Positions 36,600 to 44,343 of a DNA stretch of 64,000 nucleotides are shown in pieces. Below the pieces are notes generated by a model that had not been told where the DNA came from, did no database searches, and worked only from the letters and a program-made list of their open reading frames with translations. Origin of the DNA: REEP01 sp964603915 (GTDB taxonomy: Bacteria; Pseudomonadota; Alphaproteobacteria; Rhodospirillales; Defluviicoccaceae); NCBI GenBank assembly GCA_964603915.1, contig CAZRWU010000001.1, forward strand, positions 1 through 64,000, written 5' to 3'. The first letter of the stretch is position 1. Every line of letters begins with the position of its first letter. The translations under genes were made by a program, and so were the position numbers.

Positions 36600-38414
36600 T
36601 TGGACGCCGTAACGGCAACGAACCGTGCAGAGTTCTCCGATATCGTGCTTGGCGTCGAGCGCTCCGTCTCCGGAAAACGCTGGCTCTTCCGCCCCTTCGA
36701 CACGCGGGCCGCGCTGGCGATGGCGCAGCGGCTGGCGGTGCCCGAAATCGTCGGCCGCGTGCTGGCGGGACGGGGCGTGCCAATCGATCAAGCGGATGAC
36801 TTCCTCAATCCGACATTGCGCGCATCCCTGCCCGACCCGAGCCGGCTTACCGACATGGAGACGGGCGCCGCCCGACTGGCCGAGGCGATCCGCCGGAACG
36901 AACCGATAGCGGTCTTTGCCGATTACGATGTTGACGGCGCCACGTCGGCCGCTCTGCTGGCGCGGTTCTTCGCCGCCCTTGGTCGTCCTCTTCGTGTTTA
37001 CGTCCCGGACCGCCTCAGCGAAGGTTATGGACCGACCAAAGAAGCGCTCCTACAACTACGCCAGGATGGCATTGCCGTTGTCGTCACCGTCGATTGCGGC
37101 ACATCCGCCCATGAAGCGTTGAGCGCCGCGGCGCAAGCCGGGCTTGACGTTGTCGTCGTTGATCACCATGCGGTGGAGGCTCAGTTGCCGCCGGCGACGG
37201 CGGTCATCAACCCCAACCGGATGGACGATTCAAGCGATCAGGGTCACCTTGCGGCAGTCGGCGTAACCTTCCTGCTGGTTGTGGCTGTCAACCGCGCGCT
37301 CCGCAACCGGGGCTTTTACCATCCTGGCCAGTCCGAACCCGATCTGCGTTTATGGCTTGATCTCGTTGCCCTGGGGACTCTTTGCGATCTTGTGCCCTTG
37401 AAAGGCGTCAACCGGACGCTGGTTGTTCAGGGCCTCAAGGTGATGGCGCAGTGGAGCAACCAGGGTCTGAAAGCGCTTGCCGCGGTCGCCGGGCTGGATG
37501 CGCCTCCCGGCCCTTATCATGCCGGTTTCGTCTTCGGCCCGCGCATCAACGCCGCCGGCCGCGTTGGCGAGGCGGGATTGGGCGCTCGTCTTCTCGCCAG
37601 CGAGGACCAGGCGGAAGCGGCCGATATGGCGCGCCGCCTCGACCTTGCCAACCGCGCGCGACAGGAGATCGAAGCCTCCGTTCTCCAGGAAGCGTTCACG
37701 CAGATCGCCATGCAGCCGATCGCAGCGGGCGGCGCCACGGTGCTGATGGCTGCGGGACAGGGTTGGCATCCCGGCGTGGTCGGAATCGTCGCCAGCCGGC
37801 TCGTCGAGCGCTTCAATTGTCCAGCCTGCGTCGTTGCGCTTCGCGACGGCGTCGGGACGGGATCAGGCCGATCCATTGCCGGCGCCGACCTCGGCGCCGC
37901 GGTCATCGCGGCCCGCGAGGCCGGCTTGCTTCTCAGGGGCGGCGGCCACGCCATGGCGGCCGGCTTCAGCGTCGCGGAAAGCCGCCTGGATGAGTTGCGC
38001 GCGTTCCTCGCCGATCGTCTCGCCGCGGCGGTGCAGGCGGCGGCAGTGCTGCCCACCCTTTACCTCGATGGCACCTTCACCGTCAGTGGCGCTTCGGCTT
38101 CCCTATCGGCTGTTGTTGCCCAGGCCGGCCCCTTCGGCATTGGCAATCCTGAACCGCGTTTCGCGATCCCGATGGCGCGGATCGTCCATACGTCCGTCTC
38201 GCGCGGCGGGCATGTCCGTTGCGTGTTGGGGGATGCCGCGGAGAGACGTCTTAACGCCATCGCCTTTCGCTGCGCCGATGGTCCCATCGGGCAGGCGCTG
38301 CTGCGGCACAAGGGCGCGCCGATGCACATCGCCGGGCGGTTGCGCATGGACAGACGTGGAGGGAAAGACCAGGTGCAACTTCAGATCGACGACGCCGCCT
38401 TGATCGCGACGTAA
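36600..38414 (+). CDS. recJ: Single-stranded-DNA-specific exonuclease RecJ
   Basis: 5'-3' ssDNA exonuclease used in recombination and repair. 604 residues with the DHH phosphoesterase motifs 'VFADYDVDGATSAALL', 'VTVDCGTSAHEAL' and 'VVVDHHAVEAQLPPA', then the DHHA1 domain with 'GRSIAGADLGAAV' and 'GGGHAMAAGFSV', and a C-terminal OB-like part. The start is TTG at 36600, with GAGGG at proper distance, 10 bases after hom; no suitable ATG exists nearby. Many relatives have glpX between hom and recJ; here it is absent. Confidence 0.95.
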   Translation: MDAVTATNRAEFSDIVLGVERSVSGKRWLFRPFDTRAALAMAQRLAVPEIVGRVLAGRGVPIDQADDFLNPTLRASLPDPSRLTDMETGAARLAEAIRRNEPIAVFADYDVDGATSAALLARFFAALGRPLRVYVPDRLSEGYGPTKEALLQLRQDGIAVVVTVDCGTSAHEALSAAAQAGLDVVVVDHHAVEAQLPPATAVINPNRMDDSSDQGHLAAVGVTFLLVVAVNRALRNRGFYHPGQSEPDLRLWLDLVALGTLCDLVPLKGVNRTLVVQGLKVMAQWSNQGLKALAAVAGLDAPPGPYHAGFVFGPRINAAGRVGEAGLGARLLASEDQAEAADMARRLDLANRARQEIEASVLQEAFTQIAMQPIAAGGATVLMAAGQGWHPGVVGIVASRLVERFNCPACVVALRDGVGTGSGRSIAGADLGAAVIAAREAGLLLRGGGHAMAAGFSVAESRLDELRAFLADRLAAAVQAAAVLPTLYLDGTFTVSGASASLSAVVAQAGPFGIGNPEPRFAIPMARIVHTSVSRGGHVRCVLGDAAERRLNAIAFRCADGPIGQALLRHKGAPMHIAGRLRMDRRGGKDQVQLQIDDAALIAT

Positions 38415-38480
38415 CCGGCAAACCGGCGATTAACAGGGAAACGCGATCCGGGTTTTGATGGCCGACGCAAGACAGCGAAA

Positions 38481-38503
38481 GCGCCCGGTGCACGATCGGG
38501 CGC
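38481..38503. terminator. Bidirectional hairpin between recJ and pfp
   Basis: GCGCCCG/CGGGCGC, a 7-bp stem with 9-base loop, flanked by A-rich sequence on the left (gaaa) and CCTTCCT on the right, between two convergent genes. Confidence 0.6.
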
Positions 38504-38546
38504 CTTCCTGTCCATGCAAAGAGATTCCTGATCAAGCCCTACTGGC

Positions 38547-39788
38547 TTACTGAGCCGCCTTCTGCGCCTTCAGGATCTTTGGCACGGTGTAAATCCGCAA
38601 TTGCGCCGCATCGGGGAATCCCGAGCCAAGCAGTGGGCGCAAATAGAGCAAGAATTGGTCGCTCACGTCATGACCATTCTCGTGGATGAATTCGTCCGGC
38701 ATCGTCTTGGTCTTGCCGCCGATGTCTTCAAGGGCGGAGAGATGATAACGCACGGAATAAAAGCCGGTGCGGTGAATGGTCACCGATCCTGAATGGTGGC
38801 CTTTCGAGTCGCCGAAGTGGGCGTATTGCACCGCCTTTTCGCCCACTTCCCGAGCTTCGCGCGCGTCGACATCGGAGACGACGCCAAGGAAGGAGCGCTG
38901 CGTGTAGCCCAGCGTATCGGCGCGCACGCGGCTGATGTTGGTGTTCGCCCTGATGTGGTCGGCGAGCAAATCGCCAAGAACGCTGGTTCCCGAGAGCTGG
39001 ACGTTGCCGTGCGCATCCCGCTCGACCTTTGAGACGAGCTTGGTTGCGATCGGCTCGCCCGACGCGTCATGAACGCCTTCCGACACCGCGACGATGCAGC
39101 GGCCGTACTTGGTATAGATATCCTGGACGTCCTTCGTGAAATCATCGAGGCTGAAGGTCCGCTCCGGCATGTAGATCAGGTGCGGTCCATCGTCTTGAAA
39201 CTTGCGGCCGAGCGCCGACGCGGCGGTGAGGAAGCCGGCATGGCGGCCCATGACCACGGCGATATAGACGCCCGGCAGCGCGCGGTTGTCCAGGTTCGCT
39301 CCCGCGAAGGCCAGCGCGACATAGCGCGCCGCCGACGGAAAGCCCGGCGTATGATCGTTGATGACGAGGTCATTATCGATGGTCTTGGGGATATGCACGC
39401 AGTTAAGCCCGTAGCCGGCCTTTTCCGCTTCCAAGCGTACGATGCGCGCCGTATCGGAAGAATCGTTGCCGCCGATATAGAAAAACGTCCGAATATCATG
39501 CGCTTGGCAGACCTTGAAGATTTCCGCGCAGTACTTGGCGTCCGGCTTGTCGCGGGTCGAGCCCAGCGCCGCCGCCGGTGTGCGCGCCACCATCTCGAGG
39601 TTGTGCGTGGTTTCTCGCGTAAGGTCGACGAGGTCCTCGTTGATGATTCCGCGCACGCCGTGATGGGCGCCATAAACGCGCTCAACTGTCGGAATCTTAC
39701 GCGATTCGATCACCGCGCCGACCAGCGACTCATTGATCACCGCCGTCGGCCCGCCGCCTTGAGCGATCAGTACCTTGCCTTCTAACAT
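38547..39788 (-). CDS. pfp: 6-phosphofructokinase, probably pyrophosphate-dependent
   Basis: 413-residue member of the PFK-A superfamily, group that uses PPi: 'GGGPTAVINESLVG', 'YIGGNDSSDTA' and 'HIPKTIDNDL' (the TIDND catalytic loop), with 'GFPSAARYVALAF' and 'VVMGRHAGFL'. In PPi enzymes the second position of GGDDS/GGNDS and the Lys of PKTIDND block ATP use, and both are seen here. The ribosome binding site GGGAGGA is abutted to the upstream ATG (39797) but well spaced for ATG 39788, so the latter is chosen. Reversible, so it can serve glycolysis and gluconeogenesis. Confidence 0.9.
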   Translation of the reverse strand: MLEGKVLIAQGGGPTAVINESLVGAVIESRKIPTVERVYGAHHGVRGIINEDLVDLTRETTHNLEMVARTPAAALGSTRDKPDAKYCAEIFKVCQAHDIRTFFYIGGNDSSDTARIVRLEAEKAGYGLNCVHIPKTIDNDLVINDHTPGFPSAARYVALAFAGANLDNRALPGVYIAVVMGRHAGFLTAASALGRKFQDDGPHLIYMPERTFSLDDFTKDVQDIYTKYGRCIVAVSEGVHDASGEPIATKLVSKVERDAHGNVQLSGTSVLGDLLADHIRANTNISRVRADTLGYTQRSFLGVVSDVDAREAREVGEKAVQYAHFGDSKGHHSGSVTIHRTGFYSVRYHLSALEDIGGKTKTMPDEFIHENGHDVSDQFLLYLRPLLGSGFPDAAQLRIYTVPKILKAQKAAQ

Positions 39789-40130
39789 CGGTCTCATTCC
39801 TCCCTTGCTCTCAACATCGAGAGCTTGACCTCACAACTCTATCCGGATGTTTGCGTATTCCGTCACGCGCCCGCACCCTGGCGCGGAAACTAGCACGCTG
39901 CCCGAACCTGCGGAAGAGCGAAAGGCCGCTTGGAGCGTAATGCGCAGAGGAGTCCACTCTGGCCCCGCCGCTGTCGATGCTGCTGATACGCCCCGTCCTG
40001 CGCGCCTGTCCCTATATCCCACTCGGCTCTGTGTGATATCTTGGGTAAAGGTCGCAATGGTAAGTGTTGTCTGGAACAGGATGAAGTCGCTAACATCGAA
40101 GCCAGGACAGGCCTAATCCTGGGGACATCT
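39789..40130. other. 342-base divergent region between pfp and nhaD
   Basis: Contains no convincing gene. It must hold the promoters of pfp (minus) and nhaD (plus). Its notable content is an exact 33-base copy (39974-40006) of a segment inside nhaD. In the copy the nhaD frame is readable for only about 20 codons (through the TGA near 40034) and the flanks do not resemble nhaD. Confidence 0.6.
39974..40006 (+). repeat. 33-bp exact direct repeat, copy 1 (nhaD 5' region)
   Basis: Identical over 33 bases to 40611-40643 inside nhaD, starting TCGATGCTGCTGATACG and ending GTCCTGCGCGCC. Same orientation, 637 bases apart. Identity stops abruptly on both sides. Confidence 0.95.
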
Positions 40131-41579
40131 ATGAACAAAAAGGCTGCCATTGCCGCATTTGTGGCTGGCTTCGCGCCAGCCGCCGGACACGCCGCGCATC
40201 CCCCCGCTCCCGCGGCTCATGGCGGCGTCCTGCCGCCTCATCTGCATCTCGATGGCTCGGAGCTCAGCTTGATCTGGGGCGTTCCGTTCGCCGGCATCCT
40301 GCTGTCGATAGCGATCTTGCCGTTGCTGGCGCCTCATTTCTGGGAACGTCATTTCGGCAAGATCTCGGCGCTTTGGACAGCTCTTGTAATCGTTCCAATG
40401 TTACTGATCGTGGGCTGGCAAATTACTTTATTTGAAATCATTCATCTTCTTTCTTTAGAATACCTCCCCTTTATTATCTTATTATTGGCGCTGTTCACGG
40501 TTGCCGGAGGGATTCATGTCGGGGGAAGCTTGCGCGGCACCCCCACCAGCAACACCGCCTTTCTTGCCTTCGGCACGGCCATCGCCAGTTGGACGGGCAC
40601 CACGGGCGCATCGATGCTGCTGATACGCCCCGTCCTGCGCGCCAACGCCGAACGCCGCCACAAGGTTCACGTGATCATTTTTTTCATTTTCCTGGTGAGC
40701 AACATCGGAGGAGGATTGACGCCGCTTGGCGATCCACCATTGTTTCTGGGTTTTTTGAAAGGGGTAAATTTCTTCTGGCCTACTGTGCATTTATTTTTTC
40801 CGGTACTCGTTATGGCTGGTCCGCTCCTGTTGATTTTTTTCCTCCTCGATACCTGGTATTTCCGCAAAGAAGCCAGCCCCCCGACGAGCGGCGGGATTAA
40901 AACGAAGGTTCGGATAAGCGGCCTGCCAAACATTGTGCTGTTGGCCGGCGTCATTGGCGCCGTGCTGATGAGCGGCGTATGGGATCCAGGGGTTTCGATC
41001 ACGATCTATCACGTTGACATTGAATTGCAAAACATCGCGCGGGATGGCGCCTTGTTGCTCATCGCATGGATTTCATGGCGGTTTACGGACCGTCAGCACC
41101 GCCATGCCAATGCGTTCAACTGGCACCCCATCATCGAGGTGGCAAAGTTGTTCGCCGGCATATTCGTGACGATTATTCCGGTGATCGCCATCCTCAAGGC
41201 CGGTCAGGCGGGGGATTTGCGCGCCGTTATCGACGGCGTCAGTCACGGTGGACAGCCCGTCAACGCCATGTATTTCTGGGTCACCGGCCTGCTTTCGAGT
41301 TTTCTCGATAACGCCCCCACCTATCTCGTATTTTTCAACGCCGCCGGCGGCGATCCCCAGGCGTTGATGGGCCCCCTGTCCAATACGCTTGTGGCAATTT
41401 CCGTCGGAGCCGTCTTTATGGGCGCCAACAGTTACATCGGCAATGCCCCGAACTTCATGGTCAAGGCCATTGCCGAAACAAGCGGCATTCGCATGCCCAG
41501 CTTCTTTGGATATCTGGCTTGGTCGGCGATCTTTTTGCTGCCGCTGTTCGCCCTCTTGACGCTCATTTTCTTTGTCTGA
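40131..41579 (+). CDS. nhaD: Sodium/proton antiporter, NhaD family
   Basis: 482-residue inner-membrane antiporter of the ArsB/NhaD ion-transporter superfamily, exchanging Na+ for H+. About 11-13 hydrophobic segments; conserved text includes 'AFLAFGTAIASWTGTTGASMLLIRP' (region), 'VSNIGGGLTPLGDPPLFLGFLKG' (region) and 'GLLSSFLDNAPTYLVFF' with 'GNAPNFMVKAIAE', typical NhaD. ATG 40131 is chosen for GGGGA 5-10 bases upstream; the open frame begins at 40041. Codons for residues 161-171 coincide with the 33-bp repeat. The first 26 residues are signal-like. Confidence 0.93.
   Translation: MNKKAAIAAFVAGFAPAAGHAAHPPAPAAHGGVLPPHLHLDGSELSLIWGVPFAGILLSIAILPLLAPHFWERHFGKISALWTALVIVPMLLIVGWQITLFEIIHLLSLEYLPFIILLLALFTVAGGIHVGGSLRGTPTSNTAFLAFGTAIASWTGTTGASMLLIRPVLRANAERRHKVHVIIFFIFLVSNIGGGLTPLGDPPLFLGFLKGVNFFWPTVHLFFPVLVMAGPLLLIFFLLDTWYFRKEASPPTSGGIKTKVRISGLPNIVLLAGVIGAVLMSGVWDPGVSITIYHVDIELQNIARDGALLLIAWISWRFTDRQHRHANAFNWHPIIEVAKLFAGIFVTIIPVIAILKAGQAGDLRAVIDGVSHGGQPVNAMYFWVTGLLSSFLDNAPTYLVFFNAAGGDPQALMGPLSNTLVAISVGAVFMGANSYIGNAPNFMVKAIAETSGIRMPSFFGYLAWSAIFLLPLFALLTLIFFV
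40611..40643 (+). repeat. 33-bp exact direct repeat, copy 2 (inside nhaD)
   Basis: In-gene copy of the repeat, coding for 'SMLLIRPVLRA' in a conserved part of NhaD. This is evidently the original; the copy at 39974-40006 is in non-coding DNA. Confidence 0.95.
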
Positions 41580-41596
41580 TTGGCGGCAGCGAGCGT

Positions 41597-41611
41597 CCGG
41601 CAACGTGCCGG
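41597..41611. terminator. Small hairpin between nhaD and usp
   Basis: CCGGCA-ACG-TGCCGG, 6-bp stem, 17 bases after the nhaD stop and between convergent genes. Weak, with no T run. Confidence 0.35.
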
Positions 41612-41678
41612 GCCCGACAGCAATGAGCGCGCTTGATCTGCGCTCGCCGCCTATCCTCCCGATCGCGAAGCGCCTACC

Positions 41679-42497
41679 CTAATGCCGCATCAGGACCGGG
41701 ATCGTCGTGTGCCGCATGATGGTGTCGGTCACCCCGCCGAGCAGGAACTCGCGCATGCGCGAATGAACATAAGCCCCCATGACCAGCATGTCGCAGCCGT
41801 ACTCCGAGGCGATATCGAGGATTTCATGCCCGTCGGCGGTGCTTGTCCCGATGACCTTGCCATGAACATCGTGGCACTTCAGGTAGCGCACGATATCGCT
41901 GCCGGGAATTTCCATGTCCACTTCCGGCGCCGCGATAATGAAAACCTCATCGGCTTGGCGCAGAAAATCCATTGAGACGCGCAGCGCGGCGCTTGCTTCC
42001 CGGCTATCCTTCCAGGCGATCAGGATCCGGGTTCCGATCGGCCCCGGCGACCACTCCCAAGGGAGGAGAAGCATCGGACAGCCTGTCGCCCTCACCAGAT
42101 TGTTCGCCAGATCGGTCAGCAAGACTTCCTCGACGGCGTTGCGAGGCGTTTGTTCCGCAATCACCAGATCAGCCAAGTGCGAATAACGGGCAATGATTTT
42201 TTCGACATCGCCGAAATGCTGATGCCACTCCCATGACGGCAGATCCTTGCAGACCTCCGCCACTTCGCGCCTGATCTGCATGCTGTGCTGTTCCTCTCGT
42301 TCCGTCGCGTCATCCAAATACTGCATGGACAGCGTTCGGCCGACCGCGGGAGCGGGATAGTTGACCGGCGGTTTCGCATAAACGGCGTTCAGATGCGCGT
42401 GAAAACGGCGCGCCAACGACGCCGCCACATGCAGTCGCAGCGTATGTTTTCGATCGTCGGAAATGTGAACAACGATGCACTTGACGCTGGCGGCCAT
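41679..42497 (-). CDS. Tandem universal stress protein (two UspA domains)
   Basis: 272 residues. Domain 1 (about 1-145) starts 'KCIVVHISDDRKHTLRLHVAASLA' (region). Domain 2 (about 150-272) has 'RILIAWKDSREASAALRVSMDFL' (region) and ends 'CDMLVMGAYVHSRMREFLLGGVTDTIMRHTTIPVLM' (region), with the G-2x-G-9x-G(S/T)-like ATP-binding pattern only partly kept in 'GAYVHSRMREFLLGGVT'. Such proteins respond to starvation and oxygen limitation; the exact role is unknown. It converges with nhaD and diverges from pccB. Confidence 0.9.
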   Translation of the reverse strand: MAASVKCIVVHISDDRKHTLRLHVAASLARRFHAHLNAVYAKPPVNYPAPAVGRTLSMQYLDDATEREEQHSMQIRREVAEVCKDLPSWEWHQHFGDVEKIIARYSHLADLVIAEQTPRNAVEEVLLTDLANNLVRATGCPMLLLPWEWSPGPIGTRILIAWKDSREASAALRVSMDFLRQADEVFIIAAPEVDMEIPGSDIVRYLKCHDVHGKVIGTSTADGHEILDIASEYGCDMLVMGAYVHSRMREFLLGGVTDTIMRHTTIPVLMRH

Positions 42498-42792
42498 GGT
42501 TGCGCTTCCCCGCGGTTTTCGGTTGCTGCACTTGGATTATCGGTGGGACCGTACCTTCGCGTATAGGGGAAATCAAGAAAAGCGCCGGCGTAACGGAGAG
42601 GACGGCGCGGAGGCATGTTCTTGCTGCAACGCAATATCAACAAGCTGTGAGACAGCAGCGGCAGCGCCGAACTTTCTAGGATTTTTTCCTTACAACAACT
42701 CTGCAACGGTGCACAAAAAAGTATTTTCCTATCAGCAAAACCACGCTGGTGTGCTGTACTGTGCTGCATAAGCGAAAAAGAGAAGGTGGGCC

Positions 42793-44328
42793 ATGCGCGA
42801 AATCATCGAGCTACTGGAGCAAAAGCGGTCGCAGGCGCGGGAAGGTGGAGGCCAAAAGCGGATCGACGCCCAGCACAAGCGGGGAAAACTTACCGCCCGT
42901 GAGCGGCTTGAGGTTCTGTTCGATCCCGACTCGTTCGAAGAATGGGACATGTTCGTTGAGCATCGTTGCACTGCCTTCAACATGGCCAACACTCAAATCC
43001 CCGGCGATGGCGTGGTGACCGGTTTCGGCACCATCAACGGTCGTCCCGTTTTCGTCTATAGCCAGGACTTCACTGTCTTCGGCGGAAGCCTCTCCGAGGC
43101 CCATGCCGAAAAAATCTGCAAGATTTTGGATCAGGCAATGAAAATCGGCGCCCCCGTGGTCGGCCTGAACGATTCCGGAGGCGCGCGAATTCAAGAGGGC
43201 GTCGCCTCTCTTGCCGGATATGCGGAAGTGTTCCAACGCAATGTCGATGCTTCCGGCGTCATACCTCAGATTTCCGTCATCATGGGGCCATGCGCGGGCG
43301 GCGCGGTGTACTCGCCCGCATTGACCGATTTCGTCTTCATGGTGCGGGAGACGGCGCATATGTACGTGACGGGTCCCGATGTCCTGAAGACGGTAACCAG
43401 CGAAGAGATCACGCATGAGGCGCTGGGCGGCGCCGATGTCCATACCTCCAAATCCGGCGTTGCCGACCGCGCTTTCGACAACGATGTGGAAGCGCTTCTT
43501 TACGTGCGGCGTCTGATCAACTTCCTGCCCTCCTCGAACCGAAGCGAGATGCCGGTTCGCCCGACCATCGACAGCATCGACCGGATCGAGCCGTCGTTGA
43601 ACACGTTGGTTCCCGATAATTCCAACGCTCCCTATGACATCAAGGAACTGATCATCAAGATTGTCGACGAAGGCCTGTTTTTCGAGATTAAGCCCGACTA
43701 CGCCCCCAACATCATCGTCGGCTTCGGCCGCCTCAATGGCATGACGACCGGCATCGTCGCCAACCAGCCGATGGTGCTCGCCGGCTGTCTGGATATCGAC
43801 GCCTCGATCAAGGGCGCCCGCTTCGTCCGCTTCTGCGACGCCTTCAACATACCGATCGTCACGCTCGTGGATGTTCCAGGCTTCCTTCCCGGCGTCGGTC
43901 AGGAGCATGCCGGCATCATTCGCCACGGCGCCAAGCTGCTTTACGCATACGCCGAGGCCACCGTTCCCAAGGTGACGGTGATTACGCGCAAGGCCTACGG
44001 CGGCGCCTACGACGTGATGGGCTCCAAGCACCTTCGCGCCGACATCAATTACGCTTGGCCCAGCGCCGAAGTCGCCGTGATGGGGGCCAAGGGCGCCGTC
44101 GAGATTCTCGCCAGCGAAGAAATCCGCAAGGATCCTGATCGGCTTGCGGCCAAGGTGGAGGAATACCGGAAAGCCTTCGCCAATCCCTTTGGCGTCGCCC
44201 GGCGAGGCTTCATCGACGACGTGATCATGCCGCAGAGCACCCGCCGACGTCTATGCAAGGCGCTGACCATGCTCCGCAACAAGGACGTGACGCAAATTCG
44301 CCGCAAGCACGCGAATTGCCCCCTTTAA
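42793..44328 (+). CDS. pccB: Propionyl-CoA carboxylase, carboxyltransferase (beta) subunit
   Basis: 511 residues, matching PccB (about 510). Carboxyltransferase N domain with 'GDGVVTGFGTINGRPVFVYSQDFTVFGGSL' (region near 70-100) and 'GLNDSGGARIQEGV' (oxyanion/CoA site), C domain with 'VDVPGFLPGVGQEHAGIIRHGAKLLYAYAEATVPKVTVI' (region) and 'GGAYDVMGSKHLRAD'. Ala-rather-than-Ile type residues typical of propionyl over acetyl substrates cannot be settled by eye, but length and pairing with a BT-containing alpha subunit favour propionyl-CoA. AGAAGG precedes the start. The 295-base region upstream holds nothing I can name. Confidence 0.94.
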   Translation: MREIIELLEQKRSQAREGGGQKRIDAQHKRGKLTARERLEVLFDPDSFEEWDMFVEHRCTAFNMANTQIPGDGVVTGFGTINGRPVFVYSQDFTVFGGSLSEAHAEKICKILDQAMKIGAPVVGLNDSGGARIQEGVASLAGYAEVFQRNVDASGVIPQISVIMGPCAGGAVYSPALTDFVFMVRETAHMYVTGPDVLKTVTSEEITHEALGGADVHTSKSGVADRAFDNDVEALLYVRRLINFLPSSNRSEMPVRPTIDSIDRIEPSLNTLVPDNSNAPYDIKELIIKIVDEGLFFEIKPDYAPNIIVGFGRLNGMTTGIVANQPMVLAGCLDIDASIKGARFVRFCDAFNIPIVTLVDVPGFLPGVGQEHAGIIRHGAKLLYAYAEATVPKVTVITRKAYGGAYDVMGSKHLRADINYAWPSAEVAVMGAKGAVEILASEEIRKDPDRLAAKVEEYRKAFANPFGVARRGFIDDVIMPQSTRRRLCKALTMLRNKDVTQIRRKHANCPL

Positions 44329-44343
44329 GGTCGGAAACAAGCA

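Noticed and set aside
35243..36703. A 486-codon minus-strand open frame.
   Set aside because: Antisense to hom and the start of recJ, without domains.
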